64,000 nucleotides of DNA from assembly GCA_035652075.1 (NCBI GenBank), contig DASREL010000063.1, positions 8,936-72,935 of the forward strand. The letters run 5' to 3'. Positions within the stretch are counted from its first letter, which is position 1; each line of letters starts with the position of its first letter. This document shows, piece by piece, positions 26,240-34,944 of this stretch. The position numbers and the translations under genes are program-made. Below the pieces are notes generated by a model. That model did no database searches, was not told the origin of the DNA, and saw only the letters and a program-made list of their open reading frames with translations. The DNA comes from Gp6-AA45 sp035652075. GTDB lineage: Bacteria; Acidobacteriota; Vicinamibacteria; Vicinamibacterales; CAVVIG01.

Positions 26240-28902
26240 CAGTCACCTCTCAACGCGAGCAACGGATCGATCCGAAGCGCACGGCGCGCCGGCACATAAC
26301 ACGCGACGAGTGCGACGACGCCGAGCATGCCGGTCACGCCTAGGAAGGTTGCGGGATCGGTCGGCCGGACGCCGTACAACATGCCCGCCATCGCCCGAGA
26401 CACGATCGCCGCGCACAGCACGCCCGTCGCGAGACCCGTAGCAACCAGCGCCGCGCCCTGACCGAAGATCATCGACAGAAGCTCGAACCGTCCCGCGCCC
26501 AGTGCCACGCGAATGCCAATCTCGTGCGTTCGCGCGTTGACCATGTAGGCGAGCACGCCGTAAATGCCCAGCGCCGCGAGCAGCAATGCCGTGACTGCAA
26601 ACGCGCCGACCATCTCCATGGACAACCGCCGGCTGGCGAGGGACGCCGAAACGGTGTCGGTCAGCATCTGCGCGCCGAAAACTGGCAGCGTGTCGTCTAT
26701 CGACTGCACGAGCTGCCGCACACGGTCGGGGGTTCGACCGGCGTCGACTTGGCCGCGCAGGAAGATCGCCAGATGTTTCGAACGGCTCTGATACGCGGAG
26801 GCGTAGATGATCGGCACGCCCGACTCGTGCAATGCCTCGGTCCGCGCGTTCGCGACGATGCCGACGATCGTGGTCCACGATGCCGGGTTGCGCGTCAACT
26901 TGACGTGCTGGCCGATCGGATCCGCGTCGGGCCAATAGGTTCGCGCCATGGCTTCGTTGACGACGGCCACGGGCGGCGCGTTTTCGTCGTCGAACGGCGT
27001 GAAGGCGCGGCCGCGAACGAGGGTCATGCCGAGGAGACGGAAGTATTCGGGCGTCACAACCGAACCGTCCACGAGCGGCGCCTGCGACGTGTCGGCGCCG
27101 CGGCCTTCGATCAGCATCGGCATCGTGTTGAGATCGCGTGCCGCATGATCGAGCGGGATTGCGCTGCTGCTGGCGATGGCGGCGTCCTCGACACCGGGCA
27201 GCGCACGCGCGCGCCGCAGCACTTCGCGCAGGAAGGGCGCCTCCTGACCAATCGTTCGATACTTGTCGATGGTGACGTCGTTGGGGTACGGCAGTCGCGT
27301 TCGAATCGCCATGATCCGATCCGGCGTGAACCCAAGGCGCGCGTGCAGCAGATCGAGAAAGCTGCGGCCCAATAATCCGGCGGCGACCATCAGCACGACC
27401 GAGAGGGCGAGCTCGGTGACAACGAGGAGCCGCCGCACGCGCGCATGGCCTCGGCCCGCGCTCGACGCGCGCCCGTCCGACTTGAGCGCCCCCGTCACAT
27501 CCTGCCGCCCTGCGCCGAGTGCCGGCGCCAACCCGAACACGATGCCGGCCGCCACCGTCGTCAGCAGTGCGAATGACAACACGGTCCAGTTCAGTGTGAT
27601 GTCGTTGAGCCGTGGCAGTCCTTGCGGGATGAGACGCACCAGCGATTGCTTCATCAGGACAAGCGTGCCGAGACCGGCGGCGCCGCCCACGATCGACAGG
27701 CACACGCTTTCCGTCAACAGTTGCCGGATCAGCCGTCGGCGGCCGGCGCCGAGCGCCTGGCGCACCGCGAACTCGCGCGTGCGCGACGTCGCGCGCGCGA
27801 GCAGCACGTTCGCGATGTTGACGCATCCAATCAGCAGCACGAGCGCGACCGCACCGAGAATCAGCATCAACGATCGACGGACGTCGCCGACCACGGTGTC
27901 GGCGAGCGGCACGAGATGCAGCGTCCACGCGGTACGCTCGGGATAATCGTTCGGATACTGTCGCCGCACCGTCGCCACGAACGCGTCGAGTTGTTGTTGC
28001 GCGGCGGCGCGCGTCACGCCCGGATGCAGCCGCGCGATCGCCGCGGGCATCATTCGGTTGTTGCGCGGCGGATGGTCGCCGATCGGCGGGCCGAAGAAAC
28101 TCGTCGCAGCCCAGACGTCGACAGTCCGCTCGTCGGGCGACCGGCCGGGCGGGTGGAAGTCCGGCGGCATCACGCCGACGATGCGATAGAGATCGGTGTC
28201 GAGCCGGATGCTCTGCGTGAGGATATCGGACCGGCCGCCAAATGCGCGCTTCCAGAGGCCGTCGCTGATGACGACTTCGAGCAAGTAGCCGGACGTGTAG
28301 TTGTCCGGCGGAAACGCGCGACCGATCTGCGGCGCGACGCCCAGTACCGCGAAGTAATTCGGCGCGACGCTCATCAGCCCGACGCGCGCCGGCCGCGACA
28401 GTCCGGTCAGGTTGTTCTCGTCGAACCACACCGGCGTCACGTGATCGAAAATCCCGGAGTGTTCGAGGTCCTGCCACTCGGGTTGCGAGAGCCCGATGTC
28501 GTACGAATTCACGCCAGGCAGATCGGCGACGACGCTCACCAGGCCATCCGGATGCGGGTACGGCAGCGGATGCAGCAGCGTCGCGTCGACGACGGTGAAG
28601 ATCGCGGTCGTCGCCCCCACCCCGATCGCCATCGTCAGCACCGCCACCACCGCGAAGCCTGGTGACTTGCGCCATGCGCGCACGGCGTAGCGGACGTCCT
28701 GCGAGAGGCGATCCCACCACGCCCAGCGTTGCGATTCGTAAAAGCGCTCGACGCGCATCGCCACGTTGCCGAACGTGCGCTGCGCCGCCGCGCGCGCGTC
28801 AGCCGCATCGAGTCCGTCGTCTGTCAGGCGCTCGGCCTCGAACTGCAGGTGCGCCTCGATTTCAGCGGCGAAGTCGTCGGGATCGCGACGTCGACGGAAC
28901 AT
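26239..28902 (-). CDS. ADOP: acidobacterial duplicated orphan permease (MacB/FtsX-type)
   Basis: 887 residues. A short soluble prefix (about 1-75: FAAEIEAHLQFEAERLTDDGL) precedes the first TM segment (about 82-104). Two MacB periplasmic-core/FtsX-permease modules follow, each with TM bundles (about 330-450 and 760-880). ADOPs resemble both halves of a MacB permease fused, and no ATP-binding gene is nearby, as the 'orphan' name says. Transport substrate unknown. PadR lies three bases upstream, the usual ADOP arrangement, and presumably regulates it; the phosphotriesterase-like gene follows with overlap. Confidence 0.93.
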   Translation of the reverse strand: MFRRRRDPDDFAAEIEAHLQFEAERLTDDGLDAADARAAAQRTFGNVAMRVERFYESQRWAWWDRLSQDVRYAVRAWRKSPGFAVVAVLTMAIGVGATTAIFTVVDATLLHPLPYPHPDGLVSVVADLPGVNSYDIGLSQPEWQDLEHSGIFDHVTPVWFDENNLTGLSRPARVGLMSVAPNYFAVLGVAPQIGRAFPPDNYTSGYLLEVVISDGLWKRAFGGRSDILTQSIRLDTDLYRIVGVMPPDFHPPGRSPDERTVDVWAATSFFGPPIGDHPPRNNRMMPAAIARLHPGVTRAAAQQQLDAFVATVRRQYPNDYPERTAWTLHLVPLADTVVGDVRRSLMLILGAVALVLLIGCVNIANVLLARATSRTREFAVRQALGAGRRRLIRQLLTESVCLSIVGGAAGLGTLVLMKQSLVRLIPQGLPRLNDITLNWTVLSFALLTTVAAGIVFGLAPALGAGRQDVTGALKSDGRASSAGRGHARVRRLLVVTELALSVVLMVAAGLLGRSFLDLLHARLGFTPDRIMAIRTRLPYPNDVTIDKYRTIGQEAPFLREVLRRARALPGVEDAAIASSSAIPLDHAARDLNTMPMLIEGRGADTSQAPLVDGSVVTPEYFRLLGMTLVRGRAFTPFDDENAPPVAVVNEAMARTYWPDADPIGQHVKLTRNPASWTTIVGIVANARTEALHESGVPIIYASAYQSRSKHLAIFLRGQVDAGRTPDRVRQLVQSIDDTLPVFGAQMLTDTVSASLASRRLSMEMVGAFAVTALLLAALGIYGVLAYMVNARTHEIGIRVALGAGRFELLSMIFGQGAALVATGLATGVLCAAIVSRAMAGMLYGVRPTDPATFLGVTGMLGVVALVACYVPARRALRIDPLLALRGD

Positions 28903-28905
28903 GCG

Positions 28906-29262
28906 TCACCCCTTCAGCGGATGCGCGTCGAGGACGCGGGCAATCGCGTCGGCCAGCCGCGTCCACTTGCTCGTTTCCTTCACCAACTGCTTGCGCCCGG
29001 CGGCGGTCAGCGAATAAAAGCGCGCGCGCCGATTGTTCGAGGAGACGCCCCACTTCCCCGCGATCCATCCGCGGCCTTCGAGCCGCTGCAACGCCGGATA
29101 GAGCGCACCGTGTTCGACGAGCAGTTCGTGTTCGGAGCTGTGCTTGATGGCAAGCGCGATGGCGTGGCCGTGCTGCGGCTGCAGGATCAGCGTGCGCAGA
29201 ATCAGCAGGTCGAGCGTGCCTTGCAGCAGGTCGAGCGGCTCATCGGCTCTTTTGGTAGACAT
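28906..29262 (-). CDS. PadR family transcriptional regulator
   Basis: 118 residues: a PadR winged helix (LLQGTLDLLILRTLILQPQHGHAIALAI, then HGALYPALQRLEGRGWI) with a short C-terminal helix. PadR proteins are dimeric repressors that sense small molecules. It sits directly upstream of the ADOP gene on the same strand (3-nt gap), so it is very probably its regulator and in its operon. Its first 61 bases overlap the end of the AraC-type gene. Confidence 0.92.
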   Translation of the reverse strand: MSTKRADEPLDLLQGTLDLLILRTLILQPQHGHAIALAIKHSSEHELLVEHGALYPALQRLEGRGWIAGKWGVSSNNRRARFYSLTAAGRKQLVKETSKWTRLADAIARVLDAHPLKG

Positions 29263-30155
29263 CTGACCAGAGCATGGATCGCACTCAGGTCAGATGTCAA
29301 CCTGTAGCCCTGGTAGCGCGACGGCGGGATGCCGAACGCCCGGCGAAACGCCGCTGTGAAATGGCTGTGCGAGCTGAACCCGGCGTCGAGCGCCACCTGG
29401 CCCAGGTCGACATGCTGACGGCCCACCGCCTCGAGCGCGCGCCGCAGGCGCACGTCGGTGAGGTACCGGTGAATCGACGTGCCGTACACGCGTCGAAAGA
29501 TGCGGCAGACATGGAAGACGGACGTCTCCACCTCTTCGGCGATCGATTGAAGCGTCAGCGCGCACGCGAAGCGCCGATCGACGATCGCGCGCACCGTTTC
29601 GGCGATGTCGCGCGCGCGGCCCGAATCCGCGGGCGGTCGATGACCGCCGTACGCCTCGGCAACGATGGCATCGAGCAGCTGAACGCAGTGTTCCTCGACC
29701 AGGACCGCGTCGGCCGACGACGTGCCGCGCACGTGCTCGTAGATGACGCGCTGCCGCAGAAACGTCGCCGTCGATGTGCGCGCCCACCCGACGCGGAGCG
29801 GATGCGCGCTGTCTGCCGCGGCCGGATCGACCGCGCGGATGGCGTCGCGAATGACCGCGGGCGCAAACGCAAACCAATCACCGCGGTCTCCTTCCGGACT
29901 GACTTTGAAACGCTCGTATTCCTCCCCGCGGTTGTACAAGCCGACGACGGTTGGATCTTCGACGAACGGCTGCCGGTCGCGTCGGCGAATCAGCACCGCT
30001 GACCGCGGGAAGAGCGCGCAATATGTCCGCGTGCGGCCGCAATTGCGAAACAGCGGATCGGTCGGCAAGCACCGCACCTGACCGATCACCACCGTGTCGC
30101 CCGTAAACAGCAACCGATCGGTGGACGGCAGCGGCTCGCTGAGCACCGCGTTCAT
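29202..30155 (-). CDS. AraC family transcriptional regulator
   Basis: 317 residues. The C-terminal AraC DNA-binding domain (about 190-290) has two HTH units, including FHVCRIFRRVYGTSIHRYL and ALDAGFSSHSHFTAAFRRAFG. The N-terminal 180 residues are a sensory region of unknown ligand with several Cys/Arg. It ends with about 30 residues past the HTH that run into the padR coding sequence, an unusually long same-strand overlap (61 nt). Position at the head of the padR-ADOP-phosphotriesterase-like cluster suggests control of it. The 154-bp gap upstream is shared with the divergent SGNH gene. Confidence 0.85.
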   Translation of the reverse strand: MNAVLSEPLPSTDRLLFTGDTVVIGQVRCLPTDPLFRNCGRTRTYCALFPRSAVLIRRRDRQPFVEDPTVVGLYNRGEEYERFKVSPEGDRGDWFAFAPAVIRDAIRAVDPAAADSAHPLRVGWARTSTATFLRQRVIYEHVRGTSSADAVLVEEHCVQLLDAIVAEAYGGHRPPADSGRARDIAETVRAIVDRRFACALTLQSIAEEVETSVFHVCRIFRRVYGTSIHRYLTDVRLRRALEAVGRQHVDLGQVALDAGFSSHSHFTAAFRRAFGIPPSRYQGYRLTSDLSAIHALVRCLPKEPMSRSTCCKARSTC

Positions 30156-30309
30156 GCACCGGCATACAGCAAAATCCCTGCTCAGCTAAGTCCTTGGTAC
30201 TCCCATGTCCGCACACACTGATTGTTCGTTTTCGAGAAGCATCGATTCCACGTTCGAACAGTCACGTTTCTGATACCACGTCGCAGCGGCCATTGGCAGA
30301 ATCGTCGCG

Positions 30310-30963
30310 ATGTGGACATGTATCGCAGCCCCCGCCATCCGCGTGCTGTTCGTCGGCAACAGCCTGACGACGGTCAACAATCTGCCCGAGCTCGTCCAAC
30401 GGCTCGCCGCGGCGGGCAATCAGAAATTCGAGTATCGGATCGTCGCGTTCGACGGCTATAGCCTCGAAGACCATTGGAATCGCGGCGACGCGAGGCGGGC
30501 CATCGCGGAAGGCGGATGGTCCTACGTCGTCCTGCAGCAGGGACCGTCGGCGCTGCCCGAATCGCGCGTCCTGTTGATCGACTACGCGCGCCGCTTCGCG
30601 AGCGAGGCGCGACGTGTCGGCGCGGAACCGGCGCTCTACATGGTGTGGCCCACCCGCGAACGCCGTGGCGACGTCGATGGCGTCCGGTATTCGTACGAGA
30701 GTGCGGCGAAAGAGACGCATGCGTTGCTGCTCCCGGTCGGCGAGGCGTTCCGCGCCGCGCAGCGCGCCGATGCACGCGTGCGTCTCTTCGGCGCGGATGG
30801 GTTCCATCCGACGATGGCCGGATCGTTTCTCGGCGCGCTGGTGATGTTCGAAACGATGTTCGGTGCGCGCGCTCCCGCGCTGATTCCGCCGGGGGTCACG
30901 CCGGAGGACAATCGCGTGCTGCGATCCGCGTCGGAGGCGGTCGTCAAGCGTGTCGCGCGGTAG
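30310..30963 (+). CDS. SGNH/GDSL-type hydrolase
   Basis: 217 residues. Block I is VLFVGNSLT with nucleophile S18; the catalytic Asp-His pair is in D163-G-F-H166-PT, the DxxH pattern of SGNH esterases. The middle Gly/Asn blocks are poorly resolved by eye (VVLQQGPSALPES holds a likely block). It should cleave ester bonds of lipids, sugars or acetylated polymers. No convincing signal peptide. Transcribed towards the convergent VWA gene, ending one base before it. Confidence 0.75.
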   Translation: MWTCIAAPAIRVLFVGNSLTTVNNLPELVQRLAAAGNQKFEYRIVAFDGYSLEDHWNRGDARRAIAEGGWSYVVLQQGPSALPESRVLLIDYARRFASEARRVGAEPALYMVWPTRERRGDVDGVRYSYESAAKETHALLLPVGEAFRAAQRADARVRLFGADGFHPTMAGSFLGALVMFETMFGARAPALIPPGVTPEDNRVLRSASEAVVKRVAR

Positions 30964-33711
30964 TTACCGTTTTTCGGTGTCGAGGAATTCAAGCCACTGC
31001 TTGACGAGCGGCAACTGCGGTCCGCGCGCATGTTCGTACGCGTCGGCGTAGGTGTGTGCAGCCTTGATGTCCTCGGCGCGGTTCTGCACGTAGGCGCCGG
31101 CGGCGTGCACGAGATAAATCCATTGAACCGCCATGAAATTCGCGTCGCGATCGTCATGGCGTTCTTCGAGATAGCGCTCGAGCGTCCGCGTCGCTTCGCG
31201 TCCGCTGCCAAACGTGGCGTACAGCATCGCGAGCGGCTTGGTGAAGCGCACGTCGGTCGGCCACTTCTGCACCGCTTCTTCGAGGATCGCGCGCGCTTCG
31301 CCGTACGCGTGATTGCGCATCAGCGAGCCGGCAAGCCAGTCGTAGATCTGCGGGAACTCGGTGCCGTCGACGAGCGCCGTCTGCCACGCGCTGGCGGCCT
31401 GCAGATCGCGGCCCGCCGCGGCGAAGGTCGCCGCGAGATACGCCAGCACCGCCGTGCTGTCGGTGTCCGGATCGATCGCTTCCTTGAAGCTCGCCTCCGC
31501 ATGCGTGAAATCGCCGGACGTCAGGAACGCGAGCCCTCGATCGAATTTCGGCTTCGTCGTCTCCTGCAACCGTGCGACGAATGGTTCGAGCGTCGCCGGC
31601 TGCGTGGCCGCGTCCTTGTCGAACGCCGGCCGCATGACCGGCTCTTCGACCGGCAGAAACAAACCTGTATCGAAGGTTGACGCAGACGTCAGGCTGTCGG
31701 CCGACGTCATCAACACCTTCGGCGGCACCACCTCGAACGGACGCGTCAACGTCTTCACCGACTTGCCGTTCTCCGAGAACACCGCGCGCAAGAGGTATCG
31801 GCCCGGCGGCAGCTGCTGCACCGGAACCGTCTTCGTGAAGATCACCCGGTTCTCACCGGCCGGACGCGCCGCGACATCGACGTTCAGCAGTGCGGGGCTG
31901 TCCGCGTCTTTTGCGACTTCGTATTCGACGCTCAACCCGCCATCGGCCGCGCCGTACGCCTCGACGTAGCCGTGGACGACGCCGTAGTTGACCTGAAATC
32001 CGATGCTCGGCTGCAGCAACTCGCCGTTGTCGATCGGGCCGCCGACCATCAGCTCGCTGAGCGTGACCGGTCCGACCGTCGGCAACTCGGCGCGAATCGT
32101 GTGCTCGATCGATCCGACGCGATCACCCTCCACGATCGCGAGCTTCAGCGTGTACTCGCCTGGCGCCAGGCTCGCGCCGGCCGAATATTGCAGCGACGAG
32201 GGCACGCCGTTGATGGTCGGCAGCAGCCGCGCATCAAACGCGCGGTTTTCGATCGTCTTTCCATCTTTGTCGGCGATGACGTAGGCAATCGATGCGACCT
32301 TCGACGAGGTGTAGTCGGTGCCAACGTCGGCGTGGATCAGCAGCTGGACGCGATTTTGCTCGGGCCCTTGCAGCGCGAACGATCCGACGCGCAGCGGAAG
32401 CGCCGACGACAACAACGGCGACGCGAGCGCCGCTGCGACCGCTTGATGCGGCGAGCGCGCGATCTTTTCGTCGGCCGGTGTGTTCAGCAGTTGGCGCCGC
32501 GACCGCACGGTCGCGCCTTTGCGCGGCACGTCCACGCGAATCGGATGCGGCTTGCCGTCGCGATCCTTCGGGTCCGATTCGACCCCGAGCAGGTAGTAGC
32601 CGGAGATCTCGCCTTCGATTTGCTGGAAGATGTTCGCGCCGGTTCCCGTGACGGTGAAGAGGGCGCCGCGCGTCGCGCCCGCAAGCGTTTCGAGCCCCTG
32701 CCCGAGCGTTATGCGATCGCCAAACGCGTCCATCGGACCCCGCCGCTCGGTGACGTCGAACGCCGTGCTGTCGAGGCGCAGCGCGTACACGCTCGTTCGC
32801 GCCGCCGCGGCCAGCCCGCCCAGCTCGATGACGAGGCCAGGGTCGTTCATCACGAACCCTTCGGAGATCAGCACGAGCGTTTTCGGACCCTCGATGCGGC
32901 GCAGCCCGCGAAACAACTCGCGCAAGCCGATGACGGTCAAATCGCCTTCGTGGTTCGCGTCGACCGCCGCCATGTGCGCCTGCGTCGAGACGCGATCCGG
33001 GCAGGTCGGATCGGGCCGGCCGCCGACGGTCTGACACTCGCGTGAGAGGACCTGATTCAGCGTGCCGATGTCGCCTCGATCGATCGCGAGCGCTTCGGTG
33101 ACCGACATGTTGATATCGCCCGTCGGCTGCCCCGCCTGCTTCTGCCCCCGCATGCGCGAGATCGCCTGCTTGATACGGTTGCGATCGGCGGTGAACACCG
33201 TCGCCGGCGCGCCGGTGCCAAACCCTGCCACCGCGACGCGATCGGACGGCTGCAGGCGATCGATGAACGCGTTGGCCGTCCGCGAAATCGCCATCGCCGC
33301 ACCGAAGCGGATGTTCGGTTCGTCGACGGCAATCACGATGAGCCGTCCGGCGGTCGAATTCTCATTCGTGCTGAAGCCGTCGGGAATGTCGACGACGGGC
33401 GCATCCGACGCGGGTTTGATGAGCGAGATCCACTCCGCGGAGATCACTTTCCGCGCGCTGCCGTCGATGCGGACGGCGAAGTCGTCCGGCGTCAGCGATG
33501 CGATCGGCTTTCCTTTGTCGTCGACGACGCTGACGTCGACGGAAGTCAGGTCGACCGACGTGGTGAACTTCGGAGGCTGCGCATCCTGCGCGCCACCCAC
33601 GGCACCCGCACACGCGATGATGACGACACACACGACACCGCGAAACACACGAAGAACCTTTCGAGATCTCGCGTCCTGGTGTTCGTGTGTTCGTGTGTTC
33701 GTGGCCGCCAT
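30964..33711 (-). CDS. Exported VWFA-related acidobacterial protein with C-terminal TPR-like region
   Basis: 915 residues. The N-terminus is n-region plus hydrophobic core (VVCVVIIACAGAVGGAQ). Next comes the VWFA-related domain (about 45-400: TSVDLTSVDVSVVDDKGKPI is the signature start), then beta-rich modules, then an alpha-helical TPR-like part (about 740-915) with AEASFKEAIDPDTDSTAVLAYL. The expected metal-site motif DxSxS is replaced by VDEPNIR, so metal binding is doubtful. Function unknown. Last gene of a three-gene operon, six bases after the second VWA gene. The first 30 codons fall in a simple-repeat element. Confidence 0.8.
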   Translation of the reverse strand: MAATNTRTHEHQDARSRKVLRVFRGVVCVVIIACAGAVGGAQDAQPPKFTTSVDLTSVDVSVVDDKGKPIASLTPDDFAVRIDGSARKVISAEWISLIKPASDAPVVDIPDGFSTNENSTAGRLIVIAVDEPNIRFGAAMAISRTANAFIDRLQPSDRVAVAGFGTGAPATVFTADRNRIKQAISRMRGQKQAGQPTGDINMSVTEALAIDRGDIGTLNQVLSRECQTVGGRPDPTCPDRVSTQAHMAAVDANHEGDLTVIGLRELFRGLRRIEGPKTLVLISEGFVMNDPGLVIELGGLAAAARTSVYALRLDSTAFDVTERRGPMDAFGDRITLGQGLETLAGATRGALFTVTGTGANIFQQIEGEISGYYLLGVESDPKDRDGKPHPIRVDVPRKGATVRSRRQLLNTPADEKIARSPHQAVAAALASPLLSSALPLRVGSFALQGPEQNRVQLLIHADVGTDYTSSKVASIAYVIADKDGKTIENRAFDARLLPTINGVPSSLQYSAGASLAPGEYTLKLAIVEGDRVGSIEHTIRAELPTVGPVTLSELMVGGPIDNGELLQPSIGFQVNYGVVHGYVEAYGAADGGLSVEYEVAKDADSPALLNVDVAARPAGENRVIFTKTVPVQQLPPGRYLLRAVFSENGKSVKTLTRPFEVVPPKVLMTSADSLTSASTFDTGLFLPVEEPVMRPAFDKDAATQPATLEPFVARLQETTKPKFDRGLAFLTSGDFTHAEASFKEAIDPDTDSTAVLAYLAATFAAAGRDLQAASAWQTALVDGTEFPQIYDWLAGSLMRNHAYGEARAILEEAVQKWPTDVRFTKPLAMLYATFGSGREATRTLERYLEERHDDRDANFMAVQWIYLVHAAGAYVQNRAEDIKAAHTYADAYEHARGPQLPLVKQWLEFLDTEKR
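33624..33705 (-). repeat. Inverted simple-repeat element at the VWA gene 5' end, unit ACGAACAC
   Basis: On the coding strand, three ACGAACACAC-type copies (33678-33703) face inverse copies TTCTTCGTGTGTTTCG and GTGTCGTGTGTGTCG (33624-33660). The element lies within the first 30 codons; its left arm encodes TNTRTHEHQ and its right arm runs into the hydrophobic signal core. Confidence 0.7.
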
Positions 33712-33717
33712 GGGTCG

Positions 33718-34944
33718 CTACTTGGCCGCCAGGCGATAACCCTGCCGCGCGCGCACGTCGTGGTGCCCGTCGACATCGACGCGGATCCGGCGCCAGCTGT
33801 TGTCGCGTTTCGGGTTGTTCGACGCGTAGCCGAGCAGATACTGATTCGACAGCTCGTCGAGCAGCTCTCCGAACGCGCCATGCAGCTCGTCAATCGATTC
33901 GGTGAACAGCGCGCGGCCGCCGGTCGGGTTCGCGAGCCGCTCCATGATCCGCTTCAACGGCTCCATCGTCACACCGCGACCCTGCCCGATCATGTACAGC
34001 GTGACATCGCTCGACTGCAGTTTGCGTTCGACGTCGCCGATCGTCGCGTGGCTGCCCTGGTCCTCGCCATCGGTGAAGATGACGAGCGCCTTGCGGCCGA
34101 CCTGACGCCCGAGCATGTCGATGCCGCGCAATACCACGTCGTACAGCGCGGTCGATCCCCATGGCGCCAGGCGATCGACGGCGCGCACGCGCTCGGACGG
34201 GTTCGTCTGCTTGCGTGTCAACGTGAAGATGCTGTCGTTGAAGCCGAGCAGCGTCACCTGATCCTGCGCCGGCACGTCGCCGAGAAATTCTTTGACCGCG
34301 GCTTTCAGCTTCGGCATCGACGGCGTCATGCTGCCGCTGATATCGATGGCGACGATCAACTCGAGCGGGATGTCTTCCGACGCGAAATGCGAGATCTGCT
34401 GCGGGAGGTTGTCCTCGAAGACGTGGAACGCCGACTGCGGAATGTTCGGAATGAACTTGCCGTGGCCGTCGCTGACGGTGACGGTGACCTGCACGACGTC
34501 GACATTGACCCGCTCGGTGTAGCCGACCGATTTCGTCCGGACCGTCTGCACGAGACGCGTGCCACCGCGCAACGTCGCGACCGCGCGCACCTGATGCTCC
34601 TGGATCCGCGGCCCCGCATCCCAGTCGCATTCCCACGGCGGCGCCTTCAGCGCACACGCCTGACGGCCGTCCACGAAGAACGTCATCGTCTCGGCGGCCT
34701 CCGGCGGTTCGATCCTCGCGCGCAGCGTCACGACGCCGTTCAGATACGCGTCGGCAGAAGGTGAATCGATGCTGAGACGCGGCTCCGGCGCTTGTATTAA
34801 CACCGCCGCAACAGCGACAGCCGCACCCGTACCACGAAGACCTCGAAGCCCACGAAGTCCACGAAGTGTCTGTTCGCACAGCTTTTTCGTGAGCTTCGTG
34901 GTCTTCGTGATCTTCGTGATCTTCGTGGACCGCAGAACGTTCAT
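33718..34944 (-). CDS. Exported VWA domain protein with intact MIDAS
   Basis: 408 residues. After a Lys/Thr-rich start and a hydrophobic stretch (GTGAAVAVAAVLIQ) come an Ig-like module (about 55-135) and a von Willebrand A domain. The metal-ion-dependent adhesion site is D201-I-S203-G-S205, with TDGEDQG supplying the later Asp. It probably binds protein partners at the cell surface or in the periplasm. The start is ATG 34944, overlapping the upstream stop as ATGA; a longer open frame upstream is only a shadow of the previous gene. Paralogous with the downstream VWA gene, which has lost the MIDAS. Confidence 0.85.
   Translation of the reverse strand: MNVLRSTKITKITKTTKLTKKLCEQTLRGLRGLRGLRGTGAAVAVAAVLIQAPEPRLSIDSPSADAYLNGVVTLRARIEPPEAAETMTFFVDGRQACALKAPPWECDWDAGPRIQEHQVRAVATLRGGTRLVQTVRTKSVGYTERVNVDVVQVTVTVSDGHGKFIPNIPQSAFHVFEDNLPQQISHFASEDIPLELIVAIDISGSMTPSMPKLKAAVKEFLGDVPAQDQVTLLGFNDSIFTLTRKQTNPSERVRAVDRLAPWGSTALYDVVLRGIDMLGRQVGRKALVIFTDGEDQGSHATIGDVERKLQSSDVTLYMIGQGRGVTMEPLKRIMERLANPTGGRALFTESIDELHGAFGELLDELSNQYLLGYASNNPKRDNSWRRIRVDVDGHHDVRARQGYRLAAK
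34832..34929 (-). repeat. Inverted simple-repeat element at the VWA gene 5' end, unit CACGAAGAT
   Basis: On the coding strand five ACGAAG-containing units (34885-34929) face four inverse CTTCGTGG units (34832-34867). The arms encode STKITKITKTTKLTKK and LRGLRGLRGLRG respectively, followed by the hydrophobic signal core. Clear by eye. Confidence 0.8.
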
